From the NCBI GenBank assembly GCA_030710605.1, contig CP092865.1, positions 35,006,244 through 35,070,243 of the forward strand: DNA of 64,000 bases, given 5' to 3'. Position numbers and translations under genes: made by a program. The stretch comes from Cordylochernes scorpioides. Lineage: Eukaryota > Arthropoda > Arachnida > Pseudoscorpiones > Chernetidae. The notes under the pieces are model-generated. The model did no database searches. It had not been told where the DNA came from and saw only the letters and a program-made list of their open reading frames with translations. Shown here in pieces: positions 63,163-64,000 of the stretch; within the stretch, counting starts at the first letter, position 1; every line of letters starts with the position of its first letter.

Positions 63163-63528
63163 CTACTGCGCCAACACTAACATTGACTCACCAGTTTGAC
63201 GCTTGATGTTCACACACTGCTTCTTTAACTGTAGTATCCTCGAACGAGATTTTGGCTCAAAAACCTGTTCCAGATTTTTCCACGCATCCTGTGGCGATGT
63301 ACAGTCGATGATGTGGATTTGGTGTTCTGTATTTATCGACAACGCGATAACAGCCATAACTCTATCCTTTTGAGCTTTTAGTTGAGCATCTTGGGTATCT
63401 TCATCTTTAATCATCTCATCCCACAAGCCCTTCTCAATTAGAAGCATCTTGATGTTGTACTTCCATGAGCGGTAATTTTGGCCGTTAAATTTTTCAACCG
63501 CCGTCGTTGTTGCACTAATGGCCGCCAT
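63163..63528 (-). pseudogene. Copia 2 Gag N-terminus
   Basis: ATG 63528 (MAAISATTTAVEKFNGQNYR), then KMLLIEKGLWDEMIKDEDTQ, VMAVIALSINTEHQIHIIDC, AWKNLEQVFEPKSRSRILQL: the UBN2/DUF4219 Gag of copia. It ends in the BEL LTR at 63176; the next residues are at 56333 downward. Confidence 0.9.
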
Positions 63529-63880
63529 TGTGACGCAGCAACCTTTCGACGAGGGCAAGCGGAGTAGCTTCGCTGAAGAAAATTTGCTCACGAGGATATG
63601 CAGAACTTGAACCACAGAGCTAGGGAACCACGCTCTGCTACCACTTGTTGGATCGGTGGTTCAAACAGATGCAGAATATATTGAAATATATAAGTTTTAA
63701 TATATCTCTCACGACATAACAAGCAGCCAGAACAAAGGAAGACATAAACAGGAAGTGAAGGGAAAGGTGCAGCGCCTCTAGTGGTGATGGTTGGAAGCTC
63801 CTTAATGCCACGTCGTCCCGTGACGTAGGCGCGCTGTAAGCCACTGTGTATTTGAAGGAAGCACACAGTTCAGCAGTTAC

Positions 63881-64000
63881 TAAGAAAAGAATAGTTACAA
63901 ACACCAGGTAGTTCTATTTTTGCATTAATGCTGCTTAGACTCTCTGGAACCAGAACTTCTGGTGTTTATTTACGAAATAGCTGTAATGTGCAGATAGGTC
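63881..64000. other. Right flank, nothing recognised
   Basis: 120 bp after the copia target duplication, without structure that I can name. Confidence 0.5.

Larger units (their letters stand above)
56334..63176 (+). mobile_element. BEL/Pao element carrying captured host FTSJ3
   Basis: 5' LTR 56334-56820, 3' LTR 61271-63176 (holding a Tc1 element). Both start TGTTCAGGATT and end CTGCGCCAACA. The target duplication in copia 2 is CTAAC (56329-56333 and 63177-63181). The primer site TGGTCCCTCGAGCCGGAT (56823-56840) matches the tRNA-Tyr 3' end at 16 of 18 positions, from memory of metazoan tRNA-Tyr. A polypurine tract CGGGGGGAAATA lies before 61271. The interior is gag, protease, about half of RT, then FTSJ3 coding sequence. 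RNase H and integrase are absent, so it moved with help in trans. The LTRs differ at about ten sites, so it is not brand new. Confidence 0.93.
61271..63176 (+). repeat. BEL/Pao 3' LTR, interrupted by a Tc1-like element
   Basis: The LTR sequence runs 61271-61450 and 62869-63176. The interruption is at a TA in ATGAAATATA|TGTAAAATAG, which the 5' LTR has uninterrupted. The three 62-bp repeats are present here too, with their own substitutions. Confidence 0.93.
52359..63875 (-). mobile_element. Second copia element, split by the BEL/Pao element
   Basis: LTRs TGTTGGATCGGTGGTTCAA..CACAGTTCAGCA at 52359-52583 and 63646-63875, flanked by GTTAC (52354-52358 and 63876-63880). The primer site TGGTAGCAGAGCGTGG next to the 5' LTR (about 63626-63642) matches initiator tRNA-Met. 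Without the BEL insertion the element is about 4.7 kb. Coding is complete in order but broken at many places, and LTRs differ at about 15 sites including small indels. Confidence 0.95.

Noticed and set aside
1..64000. Prokaryotic-style defence or biosynthetic cluster
   Set aside because: No operons or bacterial gene signals; all coding sequence is retroelement, transposon or spliced animal gene.

Overview
This is eukaryotic, almost certainly metazoan, DNA: AT-rich intergenic sequence full of transposable elements, a few GC-rich coding exons with GT/AG splice sites, and no operons or Shine-Dalgarno sites. The mix (Penelope, BEL/Pao, copia and gypsy elements, mariner, Tc1, Tigger, Helitrons, 2A-bearing LINEs, hammerhead ribozymes, a tRNA-derived SINE) fits an arthropod. 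A crustacean such as a copepod is my guess; the sequence alone does not name a species.

Layout. 1-6.5 kb: Helitron helicase remnant, SINE, gypsy fragment, and two pieces of a LINE that sits in (TC)n tracts. 6.5-26.2 kb: a degenerate satellite built from ~20-bp modules in ~81-bp higher units, carrying hammerhead ribozyme copies. It is interrupted by a nearly intact copia element (8.2-12.9 kb), a gypsy element whose right LTR holds an ORF1-only LINE (13.8-20.1 kb), two Penelope copies (20.5-24.2 kb) and a solo-LTR-like insert. 26.7-30.0 kb: a mariner split by a LINE. 31.4-44.7 kb: the last three exons of a protein tyrosine phosphatase gene on the minus strand. Its 12-kb intron holds a tRNA-like sequence, a Helitron-like end and a LINE that is itself split by a gypsy element. 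45-52 kb: U2 snRNA-like fragments, a gag-only LTR element, an internally deleted gypsy, a Tigger DNA transposon and another hammerhead copy. 52.4-63.9 kb: a copia element split by a BEL/Pao element, whose 3' LTR is split by a Tc1-like transposon.

The most unusual object is the BEL/Pao element at 56334-63176. Its reverse transcriptase stops early and runs in frame into an intronless copy of most of the host rRNA methyltransferase gene FTSJ3/SPB1, which replaces the rest of pol. The chimera has both LTRs, a tRNA primer site, a polypurine tract and a 5-bp target duplication, so the captured gene was retrotransposed as part of the element. Other points of note are the phosphatase gene with a solo LTR 14 bp from a splice acceptor, the hammerhead copies, four related gypsy-type insertions all flanked by ATAT, the (TC)n-associated LINE with an ORF1-only derivative, and 2A-like motifs in LINE ORF1 proteins.
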